Shown piece after piece: positions 54,408 through 64,000 of a stretch of DNA of 64,000 nucleotides (its first letter is position 1; the number at the start of each line of letters is the position of its first letter). A program made the translations under genes and the position numbers. The notes under the pieces are model-generated. The model made no database searches, had not been told where the DNA came from, and saw only the letters and a list, made by a program, of their open reading frames with translations. The stretch comes from Devosia rhodophyticola (lineage in GTDB: Bacteria; Pseudomonadota; Alphaproteobacteria; Rhizobiales; Devosiaceae), in NCBI RefSeq assembly GCF_028816475.1, contig NZ_CP118247.1, positions 3,030,001 to 3,094,000 of the forward strand. Direction: 5' to 3'.

Positions 54408-55892
54408 CTATTCCATGCGCTCGGGCAGATAGTCGGCGCGAGCAAGATTGCCGAAGCGTGTAAACTGCGCCTCGAACGATAATTGGACTGTGCCGGTGGG
54501 GCCGTGTCGCTGCTTGCCGATGATGACCTCGGCCTTGCCGTAAACTTTTTCCATTTCCCCTTGCCACGCCAGATGGTCCGGTGAGCCCTCTTTGGGTTCC
54601 TTGTTCTTTAGATAGTACTCTTCGCGATAAACGAAAAGCACGACGTCGGCGTCCTGCTCGATAGAGCCTGATTCGCGCAAATCCGCCAATTGTGGATGTT
54701 TGTCGTCGCGGTTTTCGACCTGACGGGAGAGCTGGGACAGCGCAATAATGGGGACTTCAAGTTCCTTGGCGAGCGCCTTGAGGGTGGTTGTGATTTCAGT
54801 CAGCTCCTGCACGCGATTCTGGCTGGAAGCCTTGCTCGAGCCGGAGAGGAGTTGCAGATAGTCAACGATCAATAGATCGAGGCCCTTTTGACGTTTCAAC
54901 CGACGTGCGCGCGCGGCAAGCTGGGCAACGCTGATGCCGCCGGTATCGTCGATGTAGAGAGGTACCTGGGCCATTTGCGCCGATACGTCGACCAGTTTGG
55001 AGAACTGACTCTCGTGGATGTTGCCGCGCCGAATGTCGGACGAGGAAATTTCGGACTGCTCTGCAAGAATACGCGTTGCGAGTTGTTCAGCGCTCATTTC
55101 GAGGCTGAAAAAGCCAACTACACCGCCATTGACAGTCTTGCTGCGCCCATCGGGGGTGACGTCGGCCTGCCATTCCTTTGCGACGTGGAACGCAATATTG
55201 GTCGCAAGCGAAGTTTTTCCCATAGCGGGGCGGGCGGCAAGGATAATCAAGTCCGATCGCTGCAGGCCACCCATTAACCGGTCGAGATCGCTTAGGCCCG
55301 TTGCTGTACCCGAAAGGCTTCCGTCGCGACTATAGGCGTCACCCGCCATCCGGATGGCATCTTTGAGCGCTGCGTTAAATCCTTGGAAGCCGCCATCATA
55401 GCGGCCTTTCTCGGCAAGTTGGAATAGCGCGCCCTCGACCTCTTCGATCTGCTTGTCGGGGGTGGTTTCAACTTCGGATTCGTAGGCGGTCGAAACCATC
55501 TCCTCGCCGATGGCGATGAGGCTACGGCGAATCGCCAGATCATGAACACTGCGGCCATAATCGGCCGCGTTGAGCACTGTGGTGGCCTCGGCGGCCAGGC
55601 GTGCCAGATATTGGGCCATGGTCATGTCGGCCAACAGCGCTTCGGGCAGATGCGTCTTGATGGTAATGGGGTCGGCGGACTTCCCCGCCCGGACAAATTT
55701 GCCGATTACATCGTAGATTTCGCGGTGAATAGGTTCGTAGAAATGATCCGACTCAAGGAAGTCCGAGACACGATAAAAGGCTTCGTTGTTGACGAGAATG
55801 GCACCCAGCAGCGCCTGTTCAGCTTCCACGTTGTGGGGCGCCAGACGAAAAGCTTTTTCTTCGGCCATGGGTAGCCGCGCGATTTCTGCCAT
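54408..55892 (-). CDS. dnaB: Replicative DNA helicase
   Basis: 494 residues. The N-terminal primase-binding domain (VEAEQALLGAILVNNEAFY) is followed by the RecA-like motor with Walker A ARPAMGKTSLATN, Walker B LLIVDYLQLL and the H3 region LSQLSRQVENRDDKHP. Length and layout are normal; no intein. Confidence 0.97.
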   Translation of the reverse strand: MAEIARLPMAEEKAFRLAPHNVEAEQALLGAILVNNEAFYRVSDFLESDHFYEPIHREIYDVIGKFVRAGKSADPITIKTHLPEALLADMTMAQYLARLAAEATTVLNAADYGRSVHDLAIRRSLIAIGEEMVSTAYESEVETTPDKQIEEVEGALFQLAEKGRYDGGFQGFNAALKDAIRMAGDAYSRDGSLSGTATGLSDLDRLMGGLQRSDLIILAARPAMGKTSLATNIAFHVAKEWQADVTPDGRSKTVNGGVVGFFSLEMSAEQLATRILAEQSEISSSDIRRGNIHESQFSKLVDVSAQMAQVPLYIDDTGGISVAQLAARARRLKRQKGLDLLIVDYLQLLSGSSKASSQNRVQELTEITTTLKALAKELEVPIIALSQLSRQVENRDDKHPQLADLRESGSIEQDADVVLFVYREEYYLKNKEPKEGSPDHLAWQGEMEKVYGKAEVIIGKQRHGPTGTVQLSFEAQFTRFGNLARADYLPERME

Positions 55893-56103
55893 TGCTGCCT
55901 CAAAAAGTTATCGCTTCTTAACCACGCGAGCGAGGCGTGTCGATTCACGAAGCGCGCACAACTCTGCTTTGTTTCCCATAGTTGATAACCGAAGGTTAAC
56001 ACTGTGATGAGCGGGGAAAAACGCGCCTGGCCATTGCATTTGCACAAGCGCGAATTGTGCCCGAGTCGGATTGTCGATGGCAACGGTAAGGGATGCACAG
56101 CGC

Positions 56104-56131
56104 AAAAAAAGGTCGGGCAAAATGCCCGACC
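56104..56131 (-). terminator. Intrinsic terminator after rplI
   Basis: GGTCGGGC (56111-56118) pairs with GCCCGACC (56124-56131); on the minus strand the stem is followed by T7 (A7 at 56104-56110). It closes the rpsF-rpsR-rplI operon before dnaB. Confidence 0.9.
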
Positions 56132-56154
56132 CCTCGGCGTTCAGTTTTGGAATA

Positions 56155-56727
56155 CTAGGCTTCGTCGTCGAAGCGGTCGTCCTGCTTGGCGTCTTTCTGG
56201 CCAGCTGCAAAGTCGCCGTCAACGTCGTCTTCATAAACGGTGACGGTCAAATCTTCGCCCAGATCCTGACGGGCTGCCTCGTCAGTGGAACGCGCAACGT
56301 TCACATTGATCGAAACAGCAACCTCGGCGTGCAGGCTGAGTGATACCGTGTGCATGCCAACTGTCTTGATCGGATCAACCAGATCAACCTGCGAACGCTG
56401 GACGGTGAATCCCTCGGCGGCCAGCGATTCCACGATATCGCGGGAGGCCACTGAACCGTAAAGCTGACCGGTTTCACCAGCCTGACGGATCATGACAACG
56501 GTGGTTCCATTGAGACCTTCGGCAATACCTGCGGCCGCTTCGCGGCGCTCGTCGTTGCGCTTTTCAATATTGACGCGCTCAACCTTGAACTTTTCGCGGT
56601 TGGCGGCTGTGGCGCGGAGCGCCTTGCCCTGAGGGAGCAGGAAGTTGCGGGCGAATCCGTCCTTGACGTCCACTTCGTCGCCGATGTTGCCGGTGCGCGC
56701 GATGCGCTCGAGCATGATCACTTTCAT
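56155..56727 (-). CDS. rplI: 50S ribosomal protein L9
   Basis: 190 residues. The N-terminal RNA-binding domain MKVIMLERIARTGNIGDEVD and VKDGFARNFLLPQGKA, the long connecting helix (about 40-75) and the C-terminal domain are present. The acidic C-terminal tail (FAAGQKDAKQDDRFDDEA) is typical of alphaproteobacteria. Confidence 0.97.
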   Translation of the reverse strand: MKVIMLERIARTGNIGDEVDVKDGFARNFLLPQGKALRATAANREKFKVERVNIEKRNDERREAAAGIAEGLNGTTVVMIRQAGETGQLYGSVASRDIVESLAAEGFTVQRSQVDLVDPIKTVGMHTVSLSLHAEVAVSINVNVARSTDEAARQDLGEDLTVTVYEDDVDGDFAAGQKDAKQDDRFDDEA

Positions 56728-56824
56728 TGGATATATCCTTTGAGCTGTCCCGCCCTTACAGGACGGTTAGGAGCCGCAAACCATTCGCGACCCCAGCGAT
56801 AGCGTCCCGTTTGGACGCTGGGTA

Positions 56825-57079
56825 TTATTTGACCGCGTAGGGCATGATGCCGATGAAGCGGGCGCGCTTGATGGCACGGGCCAGTTCGCGCTGTTTCTTG
56901 GCCGAAACGGCCGTGATGCGGCTGGGAACGATCTTGCCGCGCTCGGATACGTAACGCGAAAGCAGGCGCACGTCCTTGTAGTCGATCTTGGGAGCGCCTT
57001 CGCCCGAGAATGGGCAGGTCTTGCGCCGACGCTGGAAAGGACGGCGGGCCTGGGCGGTGGTTAGGTCACGAATTGCCAT
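56825..57079 (-). CDS. rpsR: 30S ribosomal protein S18
   Basis: 84 residues, with the RNA-binding pattern [49 protein letters not shown] and [10 protein letters not shown]. Between rpsF and rplI, as usual. It binds S6 on the 30S platform. Confidence 0.97.
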   Translation of the reverse strand: MAIRDLTTAQARRPFQRRRKTCPFSGEGAPKIDYKDVRLLSRYVSERGKIVPSRITAVSAKKQRELARAIKRARFIGIMPYAVK

Positions 57080-57097
57080 AGCTTTGTTCCTTGTCTC

Positions 57098-57472
57098 TTA
57101 GAAGCGGCGTGGACGACGGTCGCCGCCACGGTCGGGGCGGTCGTCGCGATCGCGCTTCTGCATCATTGCTGAAGGGCCTTCTTCAAGTTCGTCCATACGA
57201 ACGGTTAAGAAGCGCAGGATGTCTTCGTTGATGCGCATCTGGCGTTCCATTTCAGCAACCGCGGTCGCTGGAGCGTCAATATTCATCAGCGAGTAATGCG
57301 CCTTGCGATTCTTGCGAATGCGGTAGGACAGGCCTTTCAGGCCCCAGTATTCATTCTTGGTGACCTTGCCGCCATTGGCGGTCAGAATTTCGGTCAATGC
57401 CGTCGTCAGTTCTTCAACCTGCTGGGCGGAAACGTCCTGGCGGGCCAAAAAGATATGCTCATAGAGGGCCAT
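57098..57472 (-). CDS. rpsF: 30S ribosomal protein S6
   Basis: 124 residues: [35 protein letters not shown] segment and [11 protein letters not shown]. The C-terminus is charged and rich in Arg/Asp ([18 protein letters not shown]). First gene of the rpsF-rpsR-rplI operon. Confidence 0.97.
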   Translation of the reverse strand: MALYEHIFLARQDVSAQQVEELTTALTEILTANGGKVTKNEYWGLKGLSYRIRKNRKAHYSLMNIDAPATAVAEMERQMRINEDILRFLTVRMDELEEGPSAMMQKRDRDDRPDRGGDRRPRRF

Positions 57473-57806
57473 TAACAGCGCCTTTCTAAGTGGGTTTCAC
57501 TCAACATCTGTCGGGCGCGGAGCCTCTTTGAAGCCGGAAAGGCGACAAAGCAGTCTTGCAAAGAGCGGGAACACGGGAGGCCGGGATATTTCACCCTATC
57601 TGCATGCGCAAACCCTCCGTTCAGCCCCCGGCCAAACGAATGTTGGCGTTCAATTAAGCGAGCAAAAGGGAAAAGGCAAGGGAAATAGCCGACATTGGCG
57701 CCATCCTGATGGTGTCTGTCTTGACACCGTGCTCCAGTTTGGTCAAACGCCGGGCAACTGGACATTGTTGAGGCGTCGGGCCAATCTTATGTCAAACGGA
57801 GGCAAC
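57473..57806. other. Divergent promoter region of rpsF and fabD
   Basis: 334 bp between the divergent ribosomal and fatty acid operons. It should hold both promoters and the rpsF leader, a known site of S6:S18 feedback in several bacteria. I could not identify either element with certainty. Confidence 0.45.
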
Positions 57807-58757
57807 ATGACCAAGCGCGCATTCACTTTTCCGGGGCAAGGAAGCCAGGTCGTTGGCATGGGCAAGGAACTGGCGGCTGCATTTTCAGATGCCAAGGCCG
57901 TTTTCGAGGAAGTTGATGCTGCATTGGGCGAGTCACTGTCGGCGACAATGTTTGATGGCCCTGAAGACAAGTTGCGCCTCACGGAAAATGCGCAACCGGC
58001 GTTAATGGCGGTCAGTATGGCTGTGGTGCGTGTTCTCGAGGCCAAGGGTATCAAACTCGCGGACCATGCGGCGTATGTCGCTGGGCACTCGCTGGGCGAA
58101 TATTCAGCGTTATGCGCGGCTGGCACGTTCAGCCTGGCCGACACGGCGCGGTTGCTGCGGACGCGTGGGCTTGCCATGCAAAGAGCGGTTCCGGTGGGTC
58201 AGGGAGCGATGGCGGCACTATTGGGACTGGATGTGCCGACGGCGCGTTCTGTGGCTGCTGAGGCCAGTCAAGGTGAGGTTTGTGATGTTGCCAATGACAA
58301 TGCGCCGGGGCAGGTCGTCATTTCCGGGGCCATCGGGGCCGTCGAAAGAGTACTGGAAATTGCCAAGTCCAAAGGGGCAAAGCGCGCATTGCTGTTGCCG
58401 GTGAGTGCGCCATTCCATTGCTCCCTGATGCAGCCAGCAGCGGAAGCCATGGCGGCGGCGCTGGCTGATATCGACATGAAAGCGCCCACTGTGCCTCTCG
58501 TGGCCAATGTGCTGGCAACACCGATCGAAACGCCGACTGACATTCGGCAGCGACTAATCGAGCAGGTGACCGGGGTGGTACGTTGGACTGAGAGTGTGGC
58601 GTGGTTGGCAGGGGCGGGCGAAGTCACCAATTTGCTGGAATTGGGGACTGGAAAGGTTTTGACGGGCCTTGCCAAGCGGATCGATTCAAATCTGGTGGCA
58701 GCTGCGATCGGTACTCCTGCAGATATTGAGGCGCTTGTCGCGGAACTGGGCGTTTGA
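57807..58757 (+). CDS. fabD: Malonyl-CoA:ACP transacylase
   Basis: 316 residues from ATG 57807 with a GGAGG box; the upstream frame is not coding. MTKRAFTFPGQGSQVVGMG, the nucleophile Ser95 in GHSLGE and the histidine in APFHCSLM are present. It loads malonyl onto ACP for fatty acid synthesis. Confidence 0.97.
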   Translation: MTKRAFTFPGQGSQVVGMGKELAAAFSDAKAVFEEVDAALGESLSATMFDGPEDKLRLTENAQPALMAVSMAVVRVLEAKGIKLADHAAYVAGHSLGEYSALCAAGTFSLADTARLLRTRGLAMQRAVPVGQGAMAALLGLDVPTARSVAAEASQGEVCDVANDNAPGQVVISGAIGAVERVLEIAKSKGAKRALLLPVSAPFHCSLMQPAAEAMAAALADIDMKAPTVPLVANVLATPIETPTDIRQRLIEQVTGVVRWTESVAWLAGAGEVTNLLELGTGKVLTGLAKRIDSNLVAAAIGTPADIEALVAELGV

Positions 58758-58801
58758 GATCTAAATTTGACTTCGATTTGATTCTGACGGGAAGAGCATA
58801 G

Positions 58802-59539
58802 ATGTTTGATTTGTCTGGAAAACGTGCGTTGGTAACCGGCGCGAGTGGTGGTATCGGCCGCGAGATCGCCAAGGCATTGGCTGCCGCAGGCGCCAGCGTT
58901 GCGCTCAGCGGTACGCGCCTCGGGGCACTCGAGGACGTCGCAGGCGAAATCGGCGGCAATGTTGCGGTCCTGCCGTGCAATCTCTCGAAGCTGGACGATG
59001 TGGACAAGCTTGTGCCAAGCGCTGAGGCGGCGTTGGGTGGGCTTGATATTCTGGTCAACAATGCCGGGATGACGCGCGACAATTTGTTCATGCGTATGAA
59101 AAACGAAGAGTGGGACGAGGTCTTGGCGGTCAATCTGACAGCCGCGTTTCATCTCACCCGCGCGGTCCTGCGTGGTATGATGAAGCAGCGTTTTGGCCGG
59201 ATCATCGGCATTTCTTCGGTTGTGGGAGTTACCGGAAATCCGGGGCAGGGCAACTATGCCGCTTCAAAGGCTGGCTTGATCGGCATGAACAAGGCGTTGG
59301 CCCATGAGGTCGCCTCACGCGGCATTACCGTCAATTCGATTGCGCCGGGTTTTATTGCTTCGGCCATGACCGATGACCTCAACGACAAACAGCGCGAAGC
59401 TATTCTTTCGACGATTCCATCCGGACGTTTGGGCACAGCACAAGAAATTGCGGGATGCGCTGTTTTCCTTTCGAGCGACGCTGCTGGCTACATCACGGGG
59501 CACACGCTGAACGTTAATGGTGGCATGGCTATGGTGTGA
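58802..59539 (+). CDS. fabG: 3-oxoacyl-ACP reductase
   Basis: 245 residues. TGASGGIGREI binds NADPH, NNAGMTRDNL and the triad Ser139, Tyr152, Lys156 (YAASKAG) are typical of FabG. Ends with GHTLNVNGGMAMV. Second gene of the fab block. Confidence 0.97.
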   Translation: MFDLSGKRALVTGASGGIGREIAKALAAAGASVALSGTRLGALEDVAGEIGGNVAVLPCNLSKLDDVDKLVPSAEAALGGLDILVNNAGMTRDNLFMRMKNEEWDEVLAVNLTAAFHLTRAVLRGMMKQRFGRIIGISSVVGVTGNPGQGNYAASKAGLIGMNKALAHEVASRGITVNSIAPGFIASAMTDDLNDKQREAILSTIPSGRLGTAQEIAGCAVFLSSDAAGYITGHTLNVNGGMAMV

Positions 59540-59755
59540 TAGTTCATCAAAAGGGAAATAAAGCTGGCGTGTGCCTTATGGCATTGCCAAAAGAAGTATG
59601 CTAATCGGCGCCGCTGTTGAACATGGCAAGCTATCTTGCGAGTGTCGCGCCGCCCGCTTACAGTTGGTGTGTGCAAGCCAACACCGTGCTTGAATACTTG
59701 GCAATGCGCCAATAAGAAGCGAACGAAACGTCGATTTCAAAAAGGGAAGTCAAAC

Positions 59756-59992
59756 ATGAGCGATGTCGCTGATCGGGTCCGCAAAATCGTTGTGGAACAC
59801 CTCAATGTGGATGCCGAGAAAGTGGTCGAAAAGGCCAGCTTTATTGATGATCTGGGCGCAGACTCGCTTGATCAGGTCGAGTTGGTGATGGCTTTCGAAG
59901 AAGAATTTTCCGTCGAAATTCCAGACGACGCAGCCGAATCTATCCAGACTTTTGGGGACGCAGTGTCCTTTTTGACCAAGGCAGTTGGCTGA
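59756..59992 (+). CDS. acpP: Acyl carrier protein
   Basis: 78 residues from ATG 59756 with an AAGGGAAG box. Acidic protein with the phosphopantetheine serine Ser37 in [19 protein letters not shown]. Confidence 0.97.
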   Translation: MSDVADRVRKIVVEHLNVDAEKVVEKASFIDDLGADSLDQVELVMAFEEEFSVEIPDDAAESIQTFGDAVSFLTKAVG

Positions 59993-60027
59993 TTCCTGCC
60001 GTTTTTTGTTAGTCTGGTAGGTAGATC

Positions 60028-61296
60028 ATGGAATTGCGCCGCGTTGTCGTGACCGGGATGGGTATCGTCAGTCCTTTGGGCTGCGGTATTGAGACCACGT
60101 GGTCCAACATTCTGGCTGGAAAGAACGGTGTCAAACGCATCGACGATTTCCGGGTAGATGATATTGCCTGCCAGATTGCGGCTCGTATCCCTCTTGGGGA
60201 CTATGCCGATGGCAAATACAATCCTGACGAGTGGATGGACGTAAAGGATCAGCGCAAGGTTGATCCCTTCATTGTCTACGCCATGGCAGCCGCCACCCAG
60301 GCGATCGCCGACGCCGGGGTTGAACCCAAGACCCAGGAAGATCAAGAGCGCACCGGTGTTTTGATTGGTTCGGGTATTGGTGGGGTCGGCGGCATTTACG
60401 AAGCTTCCGTCGCCCTGCACGAAAAGGGTCCCCGTCGGATAAGCCCATTTTTTATTCCGGGTCGTCTGATCAATCTGGCGTCGGGATATGTTTCCATTCG
60501 CTTCGGGCTCAAAGGCCCTAATCACTCGGTGGTCACGGCTTGTTCCACCGGTGCACATGCCATTGGTGATGCTGCACGTTTGATCGCTTTGGGTGATGCT
60601 GATGTGATGGTTGCGGGCGGTACCGAAAGCTGCGTCAATCGGTTGGCAATGGCGGGATTTGCTGCTTGCCGCGCCCTATCAACCCATTTCAATGACACTC
60701 CCGAAATAGCTTCGCGGCCTTATGACAAGGACCGGGACGGTTTTGTCATGGGGGAAGGCGCCGGAATTGTTGTTCTCGAAGACTACGAGCGTGCCAAGGC
60801 GCGAGGCGCCAAAATTTACGGCGAGATCATAGGCTATGGACTTTCGGGGGATGCGCACCATATCACTGCGCCGTCTGAAGACGGCGATGGCGGCTATCGC
60901 TGTATGATGGCCGCGATCAAGCGTGCAGGCATCACACCGTCCGAGATCGACTATGTAAACGCCCATGGCACATCGACCCCGCTGGGTGATGAAATTGAAC
61001 TTGGATCGGTAACCCGGATGCTTGGTGACGCCGCTTCAACTGCAGTCATGTCTTCGACAAAATCGGCAGTTGGCCATTTGCTGGGCGCTGCGGGATCGGT
61101 CGAGGCGATTTTCTCTCTGTTGGCCATTCGCGACAATATGGCGCCGCCAACGCTTAATCTTGACAATCCTTCGGTCGAAACTGAAATCAATCTGGTGCCC
61201 AAAATGGCGATCGAGAAGGAAATCAACGTTGCGCTATCCAATTCCTTTGGGTTCGGCGGCACAAATGCAACGCTGGTAATGCGTCAGGTTGAATAG
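60028..61296 (+). CDS. fabF: 3-oxoacyl-ACP synthase II
   Basis: 422 residues. The active Cys172 is in VVTACSTGAHAIG, with histidines in VNAHGTSTPLGD and KSAVGHLLGAAG, and the FGFGGTNATL loop near the end. Elongates acyl-ACP. Confidence 0.97.
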   Translation: MELRRVVVTGMGIVSPLGCGIETTWSNILAGKNGVKRIDDFRVDDIACQIAARIPLGDYADGKYNPDEWMDVKDQRKVDPFIVYAMAAATQAIADAGVEPKTQEDQERTGVLIGSGIGGVGGIYEASVALHEKGPRRISPFFIPGRLINLASGYVSIRFGLKGPNHSVVTACSTGAHAIGDAARLIALGDADVMVAGGTESCVNRLAMAGFAACRALSTHFNDTPEIASRPYDKDRDGFVMGEGAGIVVLEDYERAKARGAKIYGEIIGYGLSGDAHHITAPSEDGDGGYRCMMAAIKRAGITPSEIDYVNAHGTSTPLGDEIELGSVTRMLGDAASTAVMSSTKSAVGHLLGAAGSVEAIFSLLAIRDNMAPPTLNLDNPSVETEINLVPKMAIEKEINVALSNSFGFGGTNATLVMRQVE

Positions 61297-61464
61297 CTCG
61301 GCTGGTTGATTGAGATCGGTACATAACGGCGGCTTTCTTGGGTGATCCTTTATCAGGCTCTGCCAAGGCCGAGATTATGCCACGCTTGAGTGAGACAAAT
61401 AGCCAAGTTTTATTGAACCATCGGCGCTGGGCGTCATGATGGTCGTGCTGGGGTTTTGAGCAAG

Positions 61465-62577
61465 ATGAATGATCGCAAGTCACGCCGCGCCAAACCCCGT
61501 CGCCGCAACGGCTTCATCGACATCCTCAATGGTATTCTGACGCTGTTCGTATTGGGCATGCTGGTTGTCTGTGGAATCGTACTTTACGGCGCTTCCCAGT
61601 TTTATGGCGACGGTCCCATTTCAAAGGAAACAGTATTTCGGGTTGAATCGGGCAATGGCCTCGGCCTAACCGGCCAGCGGCTTGAGGCAGAAGGACTAAT
61701 CAGCAACGGCATGATTTTTCAGATCGGCGGACGGGTTCTGGATATCAAAAAGCCGATCAAGAAAGGGGATTTCAAGATTCCCGCTGGCGCCAGTATGGCC
61801 GACATCCTGCGCGAACTGACCGAGGGTGATCCGATCCGCTATGCTGTAACCATCCCCGAGGGCTGGACCTCTTGGGAGGTCGTGCAACGGCTCAATGCTG
61901 ATGCCAACCTCAAGGGTGAAATTTCCACATTACCCGCTGAGGGATCCGTTTTGCCCGGGTCATACGATTATGTGCCAGGGGACGACCGCAAGGACGTGCT
62001 TGGGGTGATGCAGAAGGCAATGACAGATGCGGTGGCTGAGGTCTGGGCGTCCCGCGCACCTGATTTGCCTATAGATACGCCCGAAGAAATGGTCGTTCTG
62101 GCCTCAATTGTCGAAAAAGAGACGGGCATTTCAACCGAGCGCCCCGAAGTGGCGGCCGTATTCGTAAATCGGCTGAAACAGAGTATGCGGCTGCAGTCAG
62201 ATCCTACGATCATCTATGGAATTACCAAGGGGGAATCCAAGCTGGGACGTGGGTTGAAGCGCTCGGAAATCGAGCAGCAAACGCCTTTCAATACTTATCA
62301 GATTGATGGTTTGCCGCCGACGCCAATTGCCAATCCGGGCATTGATGCCATCAAGGCGGTAGCCCATCCTGATAGCCACGACTACCTCTATTTCGTGGCA
62401 GCGACGGCCAACCCATCGGATGGTCATATCTTTGCAACTAACTACAAGGATCATCGCGCCAATGTCGCAAAATTGCGTGCCATTGAACGTGAGGCGGCGA
62501 AAAATGCTGAGGCTGATGTTGAAGCTGCCAAGGATGCGATAGAAGCCGACCAAGCGGGTGAAGCGGCACCTCAATAA
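61465..62577 (+). CDS. mltG: Endolytic transglycosylase MltG
   Basis: 370 residues from ATG 61465 (a TTG at 61456 is possible). A basic N-terminus (KSRRAKPRRRN), one membrane segment (about 25-48), a LysM-like part and the catalytic YceG box with the glutamate in LASIVEKETG. It cuts nascent peptidoglycan strands at the inner membrane's outer face. The acidic tail (EAAPQ) is variable. Confidence 0.92.
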   Translation: MNDRKSRRAKPRRRNGFIDILNGILTLFVLGMLVVCGIVLYGASQFYGDGPISKETVFRVESGNGLGLTGQRLEAEGLISNGMIFQIGGRVLDIKKPIKKGDFKIPAGASMADILRELTEGDPIRYAVTIPEGWTSWEVVQRLNADANLKGEISTLPAEGSVLPGSYDYVPGDDRKDVLGVMQKAMTDAVAEVWASRAPDLPIDTPEEMVVLASIVEKETGISTERPEVAAVFVNRLKQSMRLQSDPTIIYGITKGESKLGRGLKRSEIEQQTPFNTYQIDGLPPTPIANPGIDAIKAVAHPDSHDYLYFVAATANPSDGHIFATNYKDHRANVAKLRAIEREAAKNAEADVEAAKDAIEADQAGEAAPQ

Positions 62578-62671
62578 TCGGGCGCTGATCGGATGCTGGT
62601 CTTGACCTCCCAACGATGATCGATCAACTAGGCGTCCAAGACTTTTCGGACAAGCAGGGCAGGGTATCGGA

Positions 62672-63310
62672 ATGGAATATGCACGTCGCGGCGTCATGCT
62701 GGTCATTGCATCGCCATCGGGTGCGGGTAAATCCTCGATATCGCGTTCGCTGTTTGGGCAGGATCCCAATATCCGTTTGTCCGTATCCGTGACCACGCGC
62801 GCGCGGCGGACCGATGAGGTGGACGGCACGCACTATTACTTCATTGATGTACCGACCTTTGAGCGTATGAGGGCAAATGATGAATTGCTCGAGTGGGCGC
62901 AGGTTCACGACAATTTTTATGGCACGCCACGGGCCAAAGTCGAAGAACAGCTCTCGGTTGGCAACGATATTCTGTTCGACATAGATTATCAGGGCACGTT
63001 GCAGCTTTACGAGAAAAGCCGCGCCGACATGGTGACGGTGTTCATTTTGCCACCCACGATCAAGGAATTGCGGGCGCGGCTCGAGCGACGGGCGCAGGAC
63101 AGTGTTGGCACAATTGAAAAGCGCTTGCGCAATGCCAAGCTTGAGATGCAGCACTACAACGAGTACGACTACATCATTATCAACGATGATCTGGAGGCGT
63201 CGTCACAAAAGGTGCGTTCGATTTTGGCCGCTGCCCGGCTGACCCGTCCACGGCTGATACAACTGGACGATTTCGTGAAAGATCTGCAATTGCAGATCGA
63301 CCAGCTATAG
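62672..63310 (+). CDS. gmk: Guanylate kinase
   Basis: 212 residues. The P-loop SPSGAGKSS, SVSVTTRARRTDEVDGTHYY for GMP and YGTPRAKVEEQL are visible. Phosphorylates GMP to GDP. Confidence 0.97.
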   Translation: MEYARRGVMLVIASPSGAGKSSISRSLFGQDPNIRLSVSVTTRARRTDEVDGTHYYFIDVPTFERMRANDELLEWAQVHDNFYGTPRAKVEEQLSVGNDILFDIDYQGTLQLYEKSRADMVTVFILPPTIKELRARLERRAQDSVGTIEKRLRNAKLEMQHYNEYDYIIINDDLEASSQKVRSILAAARLTRPRLIQLDDFVKDLQLQIDQL

Positions 63311-63320
63311 GCCCGTTTTT

Positions 63321-64000
63321 CTAGGCGTTTCGGAGTGCCGGGAGCGCGCGGGCCATGGCCAGGAAGGCCTGGATTGGTAGCTCTTCGGCCCGTTCGTTGC
63401 CTTGGAGCCCCGCGGTTTTGAGCAGGGCCGGGACTGCAACACCTAGCGATTTAAGGCTCTGACGCACCATTTTTCGGCGCTGGCCGAAGGCGGCCTTGGT
63501 GACGTTCTCGAGGTCGCGGACAGCCACCGTGGGATCGACCGCACGTGGCTTGAGGTGAACGACAGCCGAAGTCACGTTGGGCTGTGGGGTAAAGGCCTCG
63601 CGGCTGACATTGAAGGCAATTCTCGCTTCGCTGCGCCATCCCGCCAGAACCGCCAGGCGTCCATAGGCTTCATCGCCGGGGTGGGCGCAGATGCGCTCGG
63701 CCACTTCGCGCTGGAACATCAGCGTAAGGCTTTCAAAGAACGGCGGCCACGGCGCGGTGGTCAGCCAGCCCGTCAACAGGGGCGTAGCTATATTGTAGGG
63801 CAAGTTGGCGATAATGCGGGTCGGCCCGGCGGCCAAAGAGTGGTAGTCGACCTCCAGAGCATCGCCTGAGACGACGGTAAGTTTGCCGGGGTAGGCGTCA
63901 GCGATCTGGGCGAGGGCGGGCATGGTGCGCGGGTCCCGCTCAATGGCGATCACTTCGGCTGCCCCTTCAGCGAGCAGAGCGCGTGTTAGCCCGCCTGGGC
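63321..64000 (-). CDS. rsmA: 16S rRNA dimethyladenosine transferase, 3' part (cut by window edge)
   Basis: The stop is at 63321 and the frame stays open to the right edge; residues such as [19 protein letters not shown] are readable before 63953. The motif [13 protein letters not shown] is the NLPYN catalytic box that N6-dimethylates A1518/A1519 of 16S rRNA, and [11 protein letters not shown] follows. The N-terminus is outside the window. It lies 10 bp from the convergent gmk. Confidence 0.95.
   Translation of the reverse strand, partial: PGGLTRALLAEGAAEVIAIERDPRTMPALAQIADAYPGKLTVVSGDALEVDYHSLAAGPTRIIANLPYNIATPLLTGWLTTAPWPPFFESLTLMFQREVAERICAHPGDEAYGRLAVLAGWRSEARIAFNVSREAFTPQPNVTSAVVHLKPRAVDPTVAVRDLENVTKAAFGQRRKMVRQSLKSLGVAVPALLKTAGLQGNERAEELPIQAFLAMARALPALRNA

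Overview
The window looks like a chromosomal segment of an alphaproteobacterium of the order Hyphomicrobiales, possibly Devosiaceae. The evidence is an AapJQMP-type amino-acid transporter, an NDUFS4-like complex I protein, and the gene blocks rpsF-rpsR-rplI-dnaB-alr-radA-cvpA-purF and fabD-fabG-acpP-fabF-mltG-gmk. The genus is inference.

Positions 1-630 hold the 5' part of a glycosyltransferase-25-like gene. Positions 635-23775 are an integrated genomic island in tRNA-Arg(UCU). A 41-bp direct repeat of the tRNA 3' part bounds it, and an 18-bp doublet that looks like an integrase arm site lies inside each end. The left third resembles a phage satellite or stripped prophage: P4-type integrase, AlpA-like regulator, two tail-assembly-chaperone-like genes, a tape measure gene, an S49 capsid-type protease with a repetitive tail, and an O-like replication initiator. 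The initiator gene carries six 18-bp iterons and four 13-bp tandem repeats. The next gene ends in an SSB-like acidic tip. No terminase, portal, capsid or tail-tube gene is visible. The middle cargo lies between two diverged ~125-bp direct repeats (about 9.8 and 20.1 kb). It holds an IS3-family scrap, a large two-gene operon (alpha/beta hydrolase-TPR-PIN protein plus an unrecognised partner; a candidate conflict/defence system), folD and a small secreted protein. The right end has an unknown two-gene operon, a possible small RNA, a small ORF and a DUF3800 gene.

From 24 kb onwards the window is ordinary chromosome. A sugar ABC transporter preceded by two LacI-type operators is followed by three xylose-isomerase-like TIM-barrel enzymes and two Gfo/Idh/MocA dehydrogenases, which suggests catabolism through an oxidised (keto) sugar. 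Then come NDUFS4, tRNA-Pro, a PAP2 phosphatase, a cystathionine beta-lyase-like gene, aapJQMP plus an extra binding protein, cardiolipin synthase and cysteine synthase. Next are a YfgM-like TPR protein, der, a CorC/HlyC-type protein, an SDR, purF, cvpA, radA, alr, dnaB and the S6/S18/L9 genes. The fatty-acid synthesis block, mltG, gmk and the 3' part of rsmA end the window.

Six genes, including purF, are broken by single-base indels, several in G/C runs. This pattern fits sequencing or assembly error better than real gene decay, so these genes are annotated across the break.
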